Shown piece after piece: positions 34,091-46,545 of a DNA stretch of 64,000 nucleotides (position 1 is its first letter; every line of letters begins with the position of its first letter). Both the position numbers and the translations under genes were made by a program. The notes beneath the pieces were generated by a model. That model was not told the DNA's origin, did not search any database, and was given only the letters and a program-made list of their open reading frames with translations. The stretch comes from Brasenia schreberi (lineage: Eukaryota > Streptophyta > Magnoliopsida > Nymphaeales > Cabombaceae), in assembly GCA_036023115.1 (NCBI GenBank), contig JAYKKT010000064.1, forward strand, positions 3,973,001-4,037,000, written 5' to 3'.

Positions 34091-34384
34091 AGAGAAAGAT
34101 TAGTATCCGCACACATGGATATAAACATTGTTAAAGATATCAGCCTATGATATTAAAGATAGAACTTTAAGTTAAAAGCAACTTGTATTGATCATAGAAC
34201 TTTAAGTTAAAAGCAACTTGCATTGAGTATGAACAATGACCAACTAATAGATATTAAACTCATAAGAACAAATATTACACTTGCACTTAGCCAAAAGGCT
34301 ATGAAAAATATGTCTTACCGGGTGCCCAACAATGAATTTATAGTGCTCAACCTATCCTTCATCTCATTTCCTTTCGATACGGGA

Positions 34385-34532
34385 CTAAATTCAACCATTT
34401 TATACTTGATTGGATTGGGTTCGGTTTGGTTCGGTTCTCATGTTCGAATCAAAGTGTTCAAAGTCTAGAACCAAACCGCCAGTTTGATTCAGCTCTAGCG
34501 GTTTGGTTCAGTTCCAGTGGATCTGTGAGCAC
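34385..34532. mobile_element. GGTTC-rich MITE-like relic
   Basis: Rich in GGTTYGGTT and AACCAAACCG, with a right end GAGCACCCCTA that, reversed, gives the hAT-like start TAGGGGTGCTC. The left end and target duplication are not clear. Related sequence near 57340-57475 also ends GAGCACCC. Confidence 0.4.
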
Positions 34533-34551
34533 CCCTATGTACATGGATTAT

Positions 34552-34838
<287 letters not shown>

Positions 34839-35002
34839 ATCACATATAATTAGGACACCTTATCCAGATACATGAACTCAAACATGATCTGGCTGGATAT
34901 TTTCCACCCTATTCGAGTTGGGATGGGTCATGGTTGAACGGAACTCTACCTTTAATAATACTACTCACGTTTCCTCAAAACTTACATTTTGGACAATAAT
35001 TA

Positions 35003-36880
35003 TTTCTTATAATTTCATAGTATGGCTCATTAACTTGATATCTCGATAATTCACATGATTCTAAATATATCCCTTGTTCTTATATATAGGTATAAGTATA
35101 ATGGTTCTCTATTCCTCGAGCATTTTTTGGGTTCTTCATCTTTCATTAGATAGTTTAGTGAGGCCAAATAAGCCCCATCTCAGGATTTTTCATACTTCTA
35201 TATGAATATTGTTTAGTCCTACAGTTTTACTAACCTTCATATATTTAAGAGCCTCTTTGACATCATTCTTTTGAATACACTCATAGAAATTGTGGTTTTA
35301 TATAATTCTTTATTTGACTAACTCCCTTAAACTAATACTAACATCTGTATTTTCATTAAAAAACTTATAGAAATAATTTTCTATCTATTTTTTATATCAT
35401 TCGTTACTAAAATGTTCTCATTCTCATCTTTAATGCATTTAACAAAAGTAAGATTCTTAGTTTTCTTATCTTTAGCCTTCGTCATCCTAAAAATATCTAT
35501 TTCACCTTCTTTTCAGTTAAGCTTTTTATATAAATCCTCCCAAATTTTGGTTTTTGCTTTTCTAACAGTTTTTTTGCTTCTTTCTTTGTTGTCTTATAAA
35601 ACTTTCAAGTTTCACTAGTCTTCTTGACATAATGCAATTTATAACATATCTTTTTTACCTTGATTTTATCTTTCATCACTTCACTCCATCACTAAGCTTC
35701 TTTTTGTATCGGTACAACTACCTTAGATTCGCCTAACACATCTTTTGTCAATTCCCTAATATGTATAGTCATTATTATTCTATAAGTGAGAAGGTATACT
35801 TACATAATTTCAAATATCGCCTTGAAAAACTTTCTATTTAAATATTTTTTTCTCACATTTGCGGTCCCACCATCTAATCTTAATAGCTCTATACACTCTA
35901 TTATTTTTTGTCCACTATTTTACCTATAAATTCGTTACTAAAAGTCAATATTGAGTAGTTAAGCTTTATCTTAAAATCATCTTCCAATCTTTACAATACT
36001 ATCTATCTTTTTTTCTACAAACAAAATAATCAATTTGTGTTTGTGACAAGTCACTCTTATAAGTAATTAAATATTCATCTCATTTTTTGAAAATTATATT
36101 GGCTATAAAGAGATAAAAAATCATAGCGAAATTTAAAATCTCTCTACCCTCATTTATATTCTAAAACCATAGTTTTCATGAATACCTTGGTATCCTAATG
36201 TCTCTTTACCAACATGTTCATTTAAGTCTCCTCTCAAATAAATCATCTCCCTTTGTGGAATTCTTTTAATTACCTTATCTAATTCCTCTCAAAAAGTCTT
36301 TTTTATACTATTTTTTAATCTTACTTGGGTTGTATAAGCACAAACTATATTCAAAGCCTCTACTCCTAACACTAATTTCAGCATCATAATTTAATCACCA
36401 TATTGTTGTATGTCTATTACACTATCCTTTAAATCTTTATTTATAATAATACCAACTCTATTTCAAGCATTTTACTTTTCTGAGTACAATAATTTGAAAC
36501 ATGTATTCTCAATCTCTTTTGCTTTTTCTCCAACCCACTTTATCTCTTATAAACATAGAATGTGATTCTTTCTCTGAATAATAGTATCTACTACCTCCAT
36601 TTAACTTATCGGTCAATATTCCAATATTCAAAGTACCAATACAAATCTTATTATTTAGAACTAGTTTCCTTACCCGTGCATCCATCTGTACAGAAAATGC
36701 GAAGACCCTTGCCAATGTATTGGGACTAACTTACACCCTAACGCAATATTTATAATTTGTAGAAGCTATAGTAGATAAGTCCAACAAAGTTTTTCATTGG
36801 TTGTCGGAAGCCTAACACAACCCTCCTTTATCTAGGCCTGGGACCAGCCAGGTGATCCATTACATGAGTGAAGTTTTAGG
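35003..36880 (-). mobile_element. RTE LINE copy with 5' region kept but 3' half missing
   Basis: On the - strand it starts near 36880 with leader-like sequence. It reads the endonuclease start (CIGTLNIGILTDK, about 36640), later endonuclease (QTQIDYFVCRKKDR, about 36010), the linker ([13 protein letters not shown]) and the first part of RT, then stops near 35003. All frames are full of stops. It is the oldest and only copy here with endonuclease. Loss of the 3' end is the reverse of normal LINE truncation, so a later deletion is likely. Confidence 0.82.
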
Positions 36881-37732
36881 TATTAAGTGCACCATTTTAA
36901 CAAATTAGGCATTACTGTATCACTTGCAAAGTGTAATACAACAGCATAACACCTTAAGTATTGTATGCTACAGAGTTCAATACCACACTATACATGGAAG
37001 GCAACGAGTTCTTGACACTAGTTTCAGATAAATATCATGTTAGTTTAGATCGAAAGCATTGCATCACTTATTGACTTTTACAACCATTCTGCTTAACAAA
37101 TTCCACGTATGATGATATGCAAAGAAGCTTTTTTCGAATGTTCGCATCAAATATGTTTGCAGATTATTTTCCTTCTGCATTCAATATGGAACTTCCATGG
37201 CGATGTTATTAGCTTCCTCACTGGAAATATGTGAAGTGGTTCCTCTTCAATATTCACTTCCAGGATGTTCCTCTTTAATACTCACCTTATCTGAATAACA
37301 TATACATGTATCTCATTAAGTAGCAAGAGAAATTCAATCTTTCCCTATCTTCCATAGTTGGGCTAAGGTAGCCTGTGTCACGCAGATCTTTAATGGGAGT
37401 GATCAATACTATCATTATCAACCAAGTTTTTCTTCCTTCAAATCCCTGTTTGATGAAACTATGCACGTTTACGATCTACATTTTCCTAATAGCTGCCAGC
37501 TTCATTAGAGCCCTTTTTAGATCCTGAGGAGACTGATCCTTTGGAGTTGTAGATGCATTAACTATCTCATTGTGTCATACAACTTAATTTTTACTGTAGA
37601 CATGATCTCACTGAGACTCTAGGATTATTTTATTGTACAGCATTGGTTAACAAGTGAGTCTTAAGTTCGATGTTTCATGAGGTATATTGATTGGAGGAGA
37701 ATGTTCAAGTAAAATCTAATGTTCTGTTCCAG
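36881..37732. other. No recognisable gene
   Basis: Between the RTE 5' end and the NHX relic. I looked for earlier NHX exons on the + strand and saw none. Confidence 0.5.
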
Positions 37733-38446
37733 CTTATCATTTGGTGGGGCTTATGCATGGAGCTGTCACAGTGGCGCCCACATATGATCAGGTAATTTTT
37801 TGATGCAAGGGCTTCATGGTCTGATTCTGAATAGATTGACAAACTTTAACACAGTTCCCAGCAAAACAATGCAGATGATGCTATATAAAGGCCTAACCAT
37901 GATTGTCCAAAACCCAACAACTTAAAAGTCTTGCTTCCTATGATGTGTCGGACTGCATATGAATTGAAAGAAATCCTTAAGATCTTCCACCCACGTATTG
38001 TATCTTGCAATCTTCAGCAGCCCTTCTGGTTTATGATTTCTTGGTAATGAAAAGGATAAATGGAGTTCTCAAACGAATGCAGTGACTTGAAATAGATATG
38101 AAATATATGCCCATTAGTATTGGCATCTATGGATCAAGAAAACAAATACACATTGGGTACTTCGAGTTTACAGCATCTTTGGTGTGACAACAGAGGTTTA
38201 TAAGGGGTTAAATTGAACTATAAACCGCTCTAGTCTTGATAAAATATTCTTAATGGGAGATCCATGGAGAACCTTGAGGAATTTAAGCTATTCCATATAC
38301 ATGGTTTTATCCAAAACTCATTTCAATGAGTTGATGTAATTGAGAAGGCCCAACCGGAACCTGAATCGCCCTATGTAATTTTTACAGATTGTAGCTTGTG
38401 TGAGATTGTGAGTGCTGAAATTTCCTACTCTCCTGAGTTTTGTTAA

Positions 38447-38522
<76 letters not shown>

Positions 38523-38535
38523 ATATATATATGTA

Positions 38536-38589
<54 letters not shown>

Positions 38590-39020
38590 CCAAAAAAAAT
38601 GTTTTTTGCAGTTTACATCATGAGTTTGATTTTGTCATTTGTATTTGCAGTTCAGTAAATCCGCCAATACTCGGAGGAAAATGCCACCGTGATCACTTGC
38701 ACTATAACAGTAGTTCTTTTCAGCATGGTGGTAAGTGGGTACATGATGTTTTGGTTCTTTCTTTGTTGGTACAAATTATGCCGATGGTTTTCCTGCTACT
38801 TTTTGCCTTCAATGAAAAGTAGTTTTGTGAGTCCTTGATTGTCTCATATGCTAATGGTAGCATATGTTTGTGTATCTTTCAGGTCTTTGGTTTGCTGACA
38901 AAGTCATTACTTAGGCTTCTGTTGTCCCAATATGCAAACACAATGGTTGATGCATGTTCAGAGCCATCAAGTCCAAGATCCTTGCTCATTTCGTTGTTTG
39001 AAGACGCAGAGAATTTATAG
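37733..39020 (+). pseudogene. NHX: NHX-type vacuolar Na+/H+ antiporter, 3' exons only
   Basis: Three exon relics keep their splice sites. 37733-37791: TTCCAG|..LIIWW then, after a frame-shifting loss, GLMHGAVTVAPTYDQ|GTAAT, matching the IIWWAGLMRGAVSMALAYN region of plant NHX. 38651-38730: TTTGCAG|FSKSANT.. with a second frameshift, then NATVITCTITVVLFSMV|GTAAG. 38883-39020: VFGLLTKSLLRLLL..CSEPSSPRSLL..EDAENL and a stop. Functional NHX proteins exchange Na+ or K+ for H+ at the tonoplast. The 5' part with most membrane helices is absent and the tail is cut short, so this is a decayed fragment. A CA/TA microsatellite fills the first retained intron. It converges on the VAP27 gene. Confidence 0.82.
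38449..38590. repeat. Compound microsatellite (CA)n-(TA)n
   Basis: A CA run is followed by a TA/TATG run, inside an intron of the NHX relic. Confidence 0.9.
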
Positions 39021-39358
39021 GGGAAACCAGCAGTAGTCTTAAAAACAGCAGCAGACGCTGTAGACCCAACGTTAACCAAAGCGTGCTTCCTTTCGCTTTT
39101 GGTTCTAATATAAATAAAGCAATCCAGGACAAGAAGTTGCAAATCTAACTCTTCAAAATCTTTCTCTGTTTTCTTCATTATTCAAACTGCAGATAATTGC
39201 TGCTTCAAGCAAGCGACAACAGACAAAGCATGCATCAAAATCTTCATTGTATATGTACAAAGGAATAATAACCCCGTCCATATTTAACATAAAAGGGCCC
39301 TCTGTGCTAATGCTAAATTCTCACTAAAAGGTCCTCCCGATTAAGGGTCTGTCATGTA

Positions 39359-42300
39359 CTAAGAATGTAGTATATATCCAACCACTAATCCAAGGAAAGC
39401 AGTAAAACAAACAAACAGAAATGGATAACCCACTGGAACTTGAGACATTCTCTTCCGCTTGTCTAACATCTGGAAATGAAAGAAAAGGCAGTGTAAAACA
39501 AAGGTAATGGTAAATAGAATAAATGCATAAGTTGAAAGAGAAAGAAAGAAATGGAGCAAACCATTGTAAGCACAAATTTATAGAATTTTGCTGTGATCTA
39601 AAACAGAGATATGATAAATGAACTTACAAGTTCATGTCCAAATGCATCCCACTGTTGAATGATAGCATTTCTTTCTTCTCTTAGGCTTGTGATCATCTTT
39701 TCAGCCTGCAAGATTCATATCACAGCTCAATCTAATGCTAAACTGGGCAGGGAAGCTAACAAAAGAAGAATAAATAAATATTTTTGGGAGACCGAGATTT
39801 ATGTTGCAGTGAACAAAAGTTTGGTTTCTCTACCTAGAGAAAATATATGTCAGACAACATAGGTGAAACTCCATGATGTGTTTCATAATTTTAATACATT
39901 TAAATTCAAGCTTTTGGCATTAGCACATGTTTTATAATTTAACATATTTGTACCTATCAATGAATTTTCTCCATACCAAAAGATGCCTCCTAAGTTTCAT
40001 ATTTGAGCTCCATATGCACCTTGAAAGGGGAGGGGAAGGATCAAGAGGAAGAAAATACGGGGATGGGTGAAACACTATTCAGGATTTCTTAAATAAAAGT
40101 TTAAACTTGAGCAACATTGAGCTACAGCATCTGATTTTATACTGATTAAATTATTTCCTATGTCAAAAAAAAATTCCATCCTTTCCGTCCAAAAGGTTAA
40201 TCAGAGTCTCCTGATATTTCTGCATAACCTAAATATATGGTAGGTTTTTAAGTGGTCAATAGAAAAAAGACATTTGCAATCAGATTTTGCTAGAAAAAGA
40301 ATCAAGAAATGAGAGAACTTTTAGCTAAGACTGACCTCATTCAGCTTTGCTCTTAGTTCCACGACATCCTTTTCAACCTGAAAGGAAACAAGGGCATGAT
40401 TACTCACACAATTGGAAATAATAGTGTCAACAGCCATTTCATCTAGAGTAATTAAAGGCATTTTCAATGCATGAACATGTTCATTGTTTCAGAAGTTTAT
40501 GAGCTTTCAGAAAGCAGCATCCTAAAGTAAAGGCAAGAGATGCACAATAGCATCTCCATCCTTGTTTCTGCCCAAGGATATCTCACAATATGTTCATTGT
40601 TTCAAAAGTTTATGAGCTTTCAGAAAGCAGCATCCGTAAGGCAAGAGGAGATGCACAATAGCATCCCCATCCTTGTTTATGCCCAAGGAATCTCACAATG
40701 ATGCCCGTATTGTATTACAAGTTCAAAGACATAACCATATTCAAAGACATGCATCCCAGACATATAGGACACATGAAACAAATTACAGCAAAGAACTTGC
40801 AAAATCAAAAGAAAATCTGTGGGGTCATCACAACCCATTGGTTGTTTATATCCATGCACACGAATGTACTAAACTGTGGCGCAATATCATGCAACACAAG
40901 TAATCACAACCATGCATGCTTCCTACCAATATGGTCGAGAGAGAAAGGAAATGAACATCTTACTGTCTGAAATGGCTGTGGTGAACTGCTCCCAGTAAAA
41001 GAACGAACTCGCTCCCTTGGCTTTGATGCTTCAAAAGCAGGTTTCTCCTTCATTCCACCATCAATAAGCTGCAAGACTGGAGAATGAGCTTGAGGTTGGC
41101 AGACCGGAGAAAGAACTTCATACACAACCTCCTGGTTTTTTGCACCATCAAAAGGTTGTGAGACTGGAGAACGAGCTTCGTAAACAACCTCCTGCCCTTT
41201 TACACTATCAAGAGGTTGCGGTACTGGAGAAGAAGCTTCATAAATAGCCTCCGCCTTTTTTATGATATTAATAGGTTGCAAGACTGGAGAATCGGCCTCA
41301 TAAACAGCCTGATGCGTTATTAAATCTTCAATAGGATGCAAGACTGGAGAATGGGGAGGGCTGATAAGGGTCACTTTCAGCTTTTTTTCTTCAATAACTC
41401 TGCCATTGTCTTTCGCAAACTGCAAAATGATGACATGAAGTCACCAAGTCTGAAAATATAAGCTGAACGCTGTGAAATATAATGTCCGAACTCACCAAAT
41501 CTGATGAAATTTGGTCCGTCGTGGTCCCCTCTTTGACAACTGTACTTTGAATAAGGAACTTGTCCCTACACTGCTTATCAGCTTGAGAATTGCGGGGAGA
41601 TTGCATTGTCACTAAACATTAAAATACAAGGTCAAGAAGAAGACCATACATAAAGCAGAAGTCGACAAAGTAAAGCATGTTATGGGATAAAGAGTTGAGG
41701 TCGAGGATGGTGAGCACGGGCCGCCTGCCACCCTGACACACAGAAGAAGGAAACTTGCACTACCTTCTAGATTAGGAAGCATTCTGCAGTGCTGCAGTGT
41801 GCACAATGTACTTGAATGTAAAATAACGCACATGACAGAATAATTTGACAGACTGACAGTGGTCTACCTCGACAATCAAGTGCTCTCGTACTGAAACTTA
41901 CCTATGATCTCACATGGTGAGTTTGGAGAGATGACACCAACATTTGGACGCACACAATATCCCTTTGGCTTTGTGGTTTTTACCTGCCATGACAGGTTAT
42001 GCTTAGAATACCTCCGTGTGTGTGTGCGAGAGAGGGGAGGCGGGGGGGGAAGGAGGGAGAATCTACCGCACTAGAAGCAAATAAACAAAGTACGAATTAT
42101 GATGGAAAGAAGTTTTAATATTGTATTCTTGATAAGAAAAATTAAAAACCTATAAATGCTAACCTTGTATGCAACATACTGGCCAGAAGTGTTGACCAAC
42201 TGAATAGAGCAGGAGCTTTGCTTATTCAGCTCAACTGTGCATACAAAAGATTCAAATGACGTTCACTTGGATACAAAAAGCAAGTCGGCAAAATATACAA

Positions 42301-42927
42301 TGCATGCGTGCAAGAAGGCCTACTTAAGTATGCTAGATCAAATTACAGAGATGACATTCGAGGCAACATTTCAATCCAGTGGTTGTCATAGAGGAAGCAT
42401 AGATGGCCAAAACCCCTCTCGGCACATTTTGATCTACTGGAAGGTCATGATTAAAATCGAAAGTAAATACAGCCGACAATGAAGCTGCAACAAGCTTTAT
42501 TTGACTGACACCTTCTGGCCGATTTAAGCCATGTCACTACAGATTCAAAACCTGAAGGCAACTATATTGGACTATTCTGATTCACACCACTCAGGACAAT
42601 AGCTTCATCCATATTTTATAAACATTAAAATCTTCATCAAGAGGAAATATAATTTGGTTTCTTTTTCAATGAGGGAACTTCGTCAGAAAAGAACTCTTTA
42701 ATGCCGTGCTACTAATTCTCTGCAGCATCCAGTAACATCATAACCACATTAAAACACTACTTTCACAAAATCCAGAGGTGAAGAACCAAAGAGCGTTTCT
42801 GCATGTCAGTATGAAAACAGACCTAACATGACTGGAAATGGTGATAAACAAAACCAAGATCTGAAAAGAAGTCCATACATATAAATTTGAGTTCGGTCGG
42901 CTGAATCTCAACAAGCTCTCTAGTCAT
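39359..42927 (-). CDS. VAP27: VAP27-type VAMP-associated protein
   Basis: CDS is complement(join(39359..39469, 39628..39705, 40336..40377, 40964..41419, 41496..41611, 41902..41983, 42164..42234, 42879..42927)), 334 aa, all GT-AG and in phase. Residues 1 to about 125 are an MSP domain: ELVEIQPTELKFIF, LNKQSSCSIQLVN, KTTKPKGYCVRPNVGVI, QCRDKFLIQSTVV, EEKKLKVTLISPPHSPVL. Such domains bind FFAT-type motifs at ER contact sites. Residues about 130-225 form an unusual repeat linker (see findings). Exons 6-7 (259-298) are a short coiled coil (VEKDVVELRAKLNE, AEKMITSLREERN). The last exon gives a C-terminal membrane anchor (about 312-331) for ER tail-anchoring. The first Met fitting the MSP start was chosen; exon 1 has an acceptor at 42979, so a non-coding leader exon lies upstream (a donor-like GAG|GTAGG at 44015). 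The frame is intact. Confidence 0.95.
40480..40699. repeat. Two-copy tandem duplication, about 110 bp
   Basis: GTTCATTGTTTCARAAGTTT through CATCCTTGTTTMTGCCCAAGG occurs twice in the VAP27 intron between coding exons 5 and 6, with small indels. Confidence 0.85.
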
Positions 42928-42978
42928 GGCTCCGGGAAACCTACGTTCCTTGGGAAGAATCCAACTGGTGATCTTAAC

Positions 42979-44105
42979 CTGCACCATGACGATCAGATAC
43001 GAACATAAAAAATTAAACATGTTAGTGATAACCAATCAAAAAAGCAAATATGTAATTTGAAAGTGAACATAAAAAAATTAGACCTGATTCCCGGTGGATG
43101 AAAATAAAGACACTCTGATTCATCAAGTCTATCTAAAAACTCTAATGAATCCAGCAAGCTATCCTAGAATTCAATTTCAAATATACCAGAAAAGTTAAAG
43201 TTAATTATTTTTCAAACTGACTGTTAAATTGAAAAGAGAAATCAAAAGGACAGGAGAACGTGTTGATCATTCAACACTAAACAAACAGTGTGCTCCATAA
43301 ACCAAGAAATCCCGTTCTTTGTAAAGTGAGACCATCACATTCAACCATAAGTGAACGATACGACCGCAGCTTTCATTAAAACTAGTTTTATGCACTCCTC
43401 AGAAACAGGGGACACCGTGAATCGTACACAAAACTTTCTAGTTTCTCTTCTCGCAAGGAAACAACTCGGCAAGAAACTGTCAAATTCGGGAAAAGGGATC
43501 TTTCTCTCGGCAAAAACAACAATAGTTCATATGATCAAACCAAAACTCGCTACACCAATCTGAGATTTCTGGTAACAAAGACAAACTCAACAGAAGCAAA
43601 AAAACTTTAGCAGTAGAAAAACTGCCTTCTGTTCACTGAAGAAGCACCCAAAAGAAAAAGACACTGCAACCCAACGAACAACACTACCAACACTTAGACA
43701 TCAAAACGAAGAATGTAACGACGTCCGCACAAATCAAATCAATTGATGGTAGTAACAAAATCGATCTCCAGATTTCCATATTCCCATAAACCAACAAATA
43801 ACATCCCAAAAGTATCTTTCCAATAAGACACAGTTCTCCTCCCTACCATCAACCGAAAATCAGAAAGGAGAAAAGAACACTAAAAGTAAACACATCACCT
43901 AAAAGCGAAAAGAGACACAGTTCTATCTTCTAGAGTCTAGAACCTGAAGCACGACTCTAACACACCGACACACACAGGCAGAGAGAGAGAGAAAGAGAGA
44001 GAGAGAGGAGCCTACCTCCTCAAGATTGCAGATAGTCCAAAACGCACGCAAAATTTTCCTTGTTTGTTTTTGTAAGAAGAAGAAGACAAAGAAGGAAAGA
44101 GATCA
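42979..44105 (-). promoter_or_regulatory. VAP27: VAP27 leader intron and probable first exon
   Basis: An acceptor TGGTGCAG|GTTAAG at 42979 shows that the start-codon exon is spliced to an upstream leader. A pyrimidine-rich candidate first exon runs from about 44105 to a donor AGGAG|GTAGG at 44016/44015, followed by a CT-rich tract. The exact transcription start is unknown. Confidence 0.5.
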
Positions 44106-45339
44106 ATGAGCGCTCTCCCTCTCTCTCCCCGCGTCGTTCTGCGGAGACTCGCTTCCAATCTCGGCAACGAGACGGTTAGTTGTGCGTCGGTGGCGGTTAT
44201 AGGCACCACCCGAGAAGAGCTCCAGCTGAACGGCTCTGCTCAGAGCGACTCGGCTTCTTCGCCGCCCCGCGTACAATTCACGCTTCGTCTGTGGCTCGGC
44301 TATCATAGCCTCCGGCTTCGTGGTGCCTGCCATAACTCTGCCATTATCCAATATACACGGCTACTTTCACTTTCTTTGTGAATGTTTTTATTATTTTTCT
44401 GATAGAGATTCTGTAGTTTTTTAACAGTTGATGTGGTTTGTCTCAAATCTCTTGGTCAATGACACAGAATTCCTAAAACCTCTTCTTTCCTTGAATCTCT
44501 CACCCCTTGTTTGTCCGAGAGTAGACACGGTCGGTTTCGAGTTTTATGTAACCACGAAGGAACCAAATCGGGATCGAGCCGATTACGGTTTGGGTTTAGA
44601 ATGTCGATTCCGGTCACGATATGAAGCCTAGATAGCCCAGAATCATATAAGAACTATTTAACAGTATATGAATCGGTGGTTTGAAACTGCCCGTTCCGGT
44701 TTCAGCTGGATATCGATTTCAAGATGAAGGACGAAATCATCCCCAGTTTCTCCTCGAATGAAACCGCTGGACAAGTTTGAAACTGGTCATCTCCATTTGG
44801 GAGTATTTCTTTGGAAAGACTTGGATCAATCTTTCATTGCCTTAGGAGGCTGGTAAATCAGCCGAGCAACTCGTAGTTTGGTTTGTCTTTGACTTGCTCT
44901 TATTCGGTTCGTTAAACTCATGAGTTGAACCAGTAGTAACTCAACGCAAGCTGAGACCAATTTTTGAATTTGGGGCTTATGAAATTGGGTATTACAAGTT
45001 TGGCCTTTGGGCCTAAAAGATTAAAAGTGGGTAGGAGCTTTTGGGGCCTAAATTGATAAAGGTAGTTGTCTTAGCGGCCATGTCCAAGAAACACCTTGAG
45101 TTGAACATGACCATAGCATGTTCATTCCAGTTCAGCTTGTGAACGTCTGTTAAATAATTACAATATATTTTTGTTCTCTTTTCTTTTAAACTTGCTTTGC
45201 TGTTATTCAGTGTTTCGAAGAAGGGTTTGCCGTTCGGACATGTTTGAACAGAGGTTGTTTTGTTAGCTCAACTTGTTGATATAGTATTCGGCCGAGCAAG
45301 GAAAAAGGGTTTGTTCAGCTCTTTTAAGACACCTGATTT
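44106..45339. other. Intergenic, no gene recognised
   Basis: GC-richer sequence next to the VAP27 leader, probably promoter, then GGTTCC-rich relic sequence (about 44520-44830) like that at 31.7 and 60.4 kb. Opposing open frames at 44.1-44.4 kb show no domain. Confidence 0.5.
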
Positions 45340-45830
45340 GAGGGTCAACCCACAAGTTAAAGGACATTAGTTCAATGCCTGAGACATGGGCCTCTCCATT
45401 GTAACAAGAAACGGAAAGGGAAAAGGAATCGATGGAATGACATTCATGCAAGGAGGTTCTCATTCAAATGGTTGCTTCAAAAACCAAGAAGAGAATCGCA
45501 CAAGTAATAGCTGACCCTCTTAGGGAATCAACTCATAAGTTGAAGGTCATTAGTTCCAAGCTTGGGACGGGCATCTCTGGCTTCGGCCTCTCCATCGTCA
45601 CAAGAAATCCAAAGGAAAAAGGAGTTGATGATGGAATGACGTTTCATGCAAGAGGTTGTCGTCCAAATGGTTGCTTCAAAAACCCAGAAGAGAGTTTACA
45701 CGACAAGCAATAGCTCACGTGTCAAGGTGGTCAACTCGCAAGTTAAAAGTCATGAGTTCGATATTTGGTGCATGCATCAGGCTTCAGCCTTTATAGAAAA
45801 AAAAGAAGGTAGCCGAGAAATTGCAGATTT
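45340..45830 (+). repeat. Three head-to-tail SINE-like copies
   Basis: Copies start near 45340, 45495 and 45705. Each has AAGTTRAAGGWCATKAGTTC (B-box region), then GGGCMTCTC or TGCATGCATC and GGCTTCGGCCTC or GGCTTCAGCC. The first two continue into a shared 3' segment, CAAATGGTTGCTTCAAAAAC. The unit is about 190-200 bp. Confidence 0.65.
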
Positions 45831-46333
45831 CGCTGGAGCCAAATGCACTCTTCAAACATGGAAGTCACTTTCCAGTCAGCCTCTTTCTGTAAATCCTGTG
45901 TATGATGATGATTCAAGTCTAGGAGGGCTGGTGTTCGCCACTCAAATGGCCCATTTAGATTCCCAAGCCCTACATTTCACATGAAAAAGCATTTCTTGAA
46001 TCCTTGGAAATGAGATCCAATGGAGGGGGAAATGTTTCAAAGGATCAAGCCCCACGCATACTTTCCCGGGCAACAAACACACCATGACTATATAATACTT
46101 GTACACCAGTTCCAGACTTCTTTAACCCCAGTTTTTGTCGGTCTTAATTTCATTCATCTGTTAATTATCATCATTAGGTGGGCCTTAGACTATCATTTTA
46201 AAGCAAAAAATTCAGCTAAATTTGATCAATATAATTTAACTTAGGGTTGTCCTTTGATGAGCTGACCATGGGAACATTTGGAAACCCTAACCTTTCCAAA
46301 TCTGGTGAGAGATTTAAGACTTTGAAGAATATC

Positions 46334-46545
46334 AGAACCAATAGGGATGACAACATTGACCCGACCCAATCTGGCACGAAAAGGGCAGCAAATACCCGAT
46401 CAGATCATGCTCGGGTATGGGGATAAGATCCCCTGAATTGGCCCAACCATTATATGTGTATGCATATATACAAACACACACATGTACCGTTGGAGAAAAG
46501 AGAACCCGAATCCATACCCACCCGGTTGCCATCCCTAAGAACCTT
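46334..46545. mobile_element. hAT-type MITE, 196 bp
   Basis: Element 46342-46537 starts TAGGGATGACAAC and ends GGTTGCCATCCCTA, inverted copies. Flanks AGAACCAA and AGAACCTT agree at 6 of 8, consistent with an aged 8-bp hAT target duplication. The interior CCCGA/TCGGGT motifs are also inverted. No coding capacity. Confidence 0.8.

Noticed and set aside
33154..34128. Several 60-190 codon YIYIYI frames
   Set aside because: Products of TA microsatellites in a tandem array; they repeat with the array and show no domain.
44106..44381. Opposing 80-91 codon frames in GC-rich DNA
   Set aside because: They sit in the probable VAP27 promoter region and resemble no protein family.
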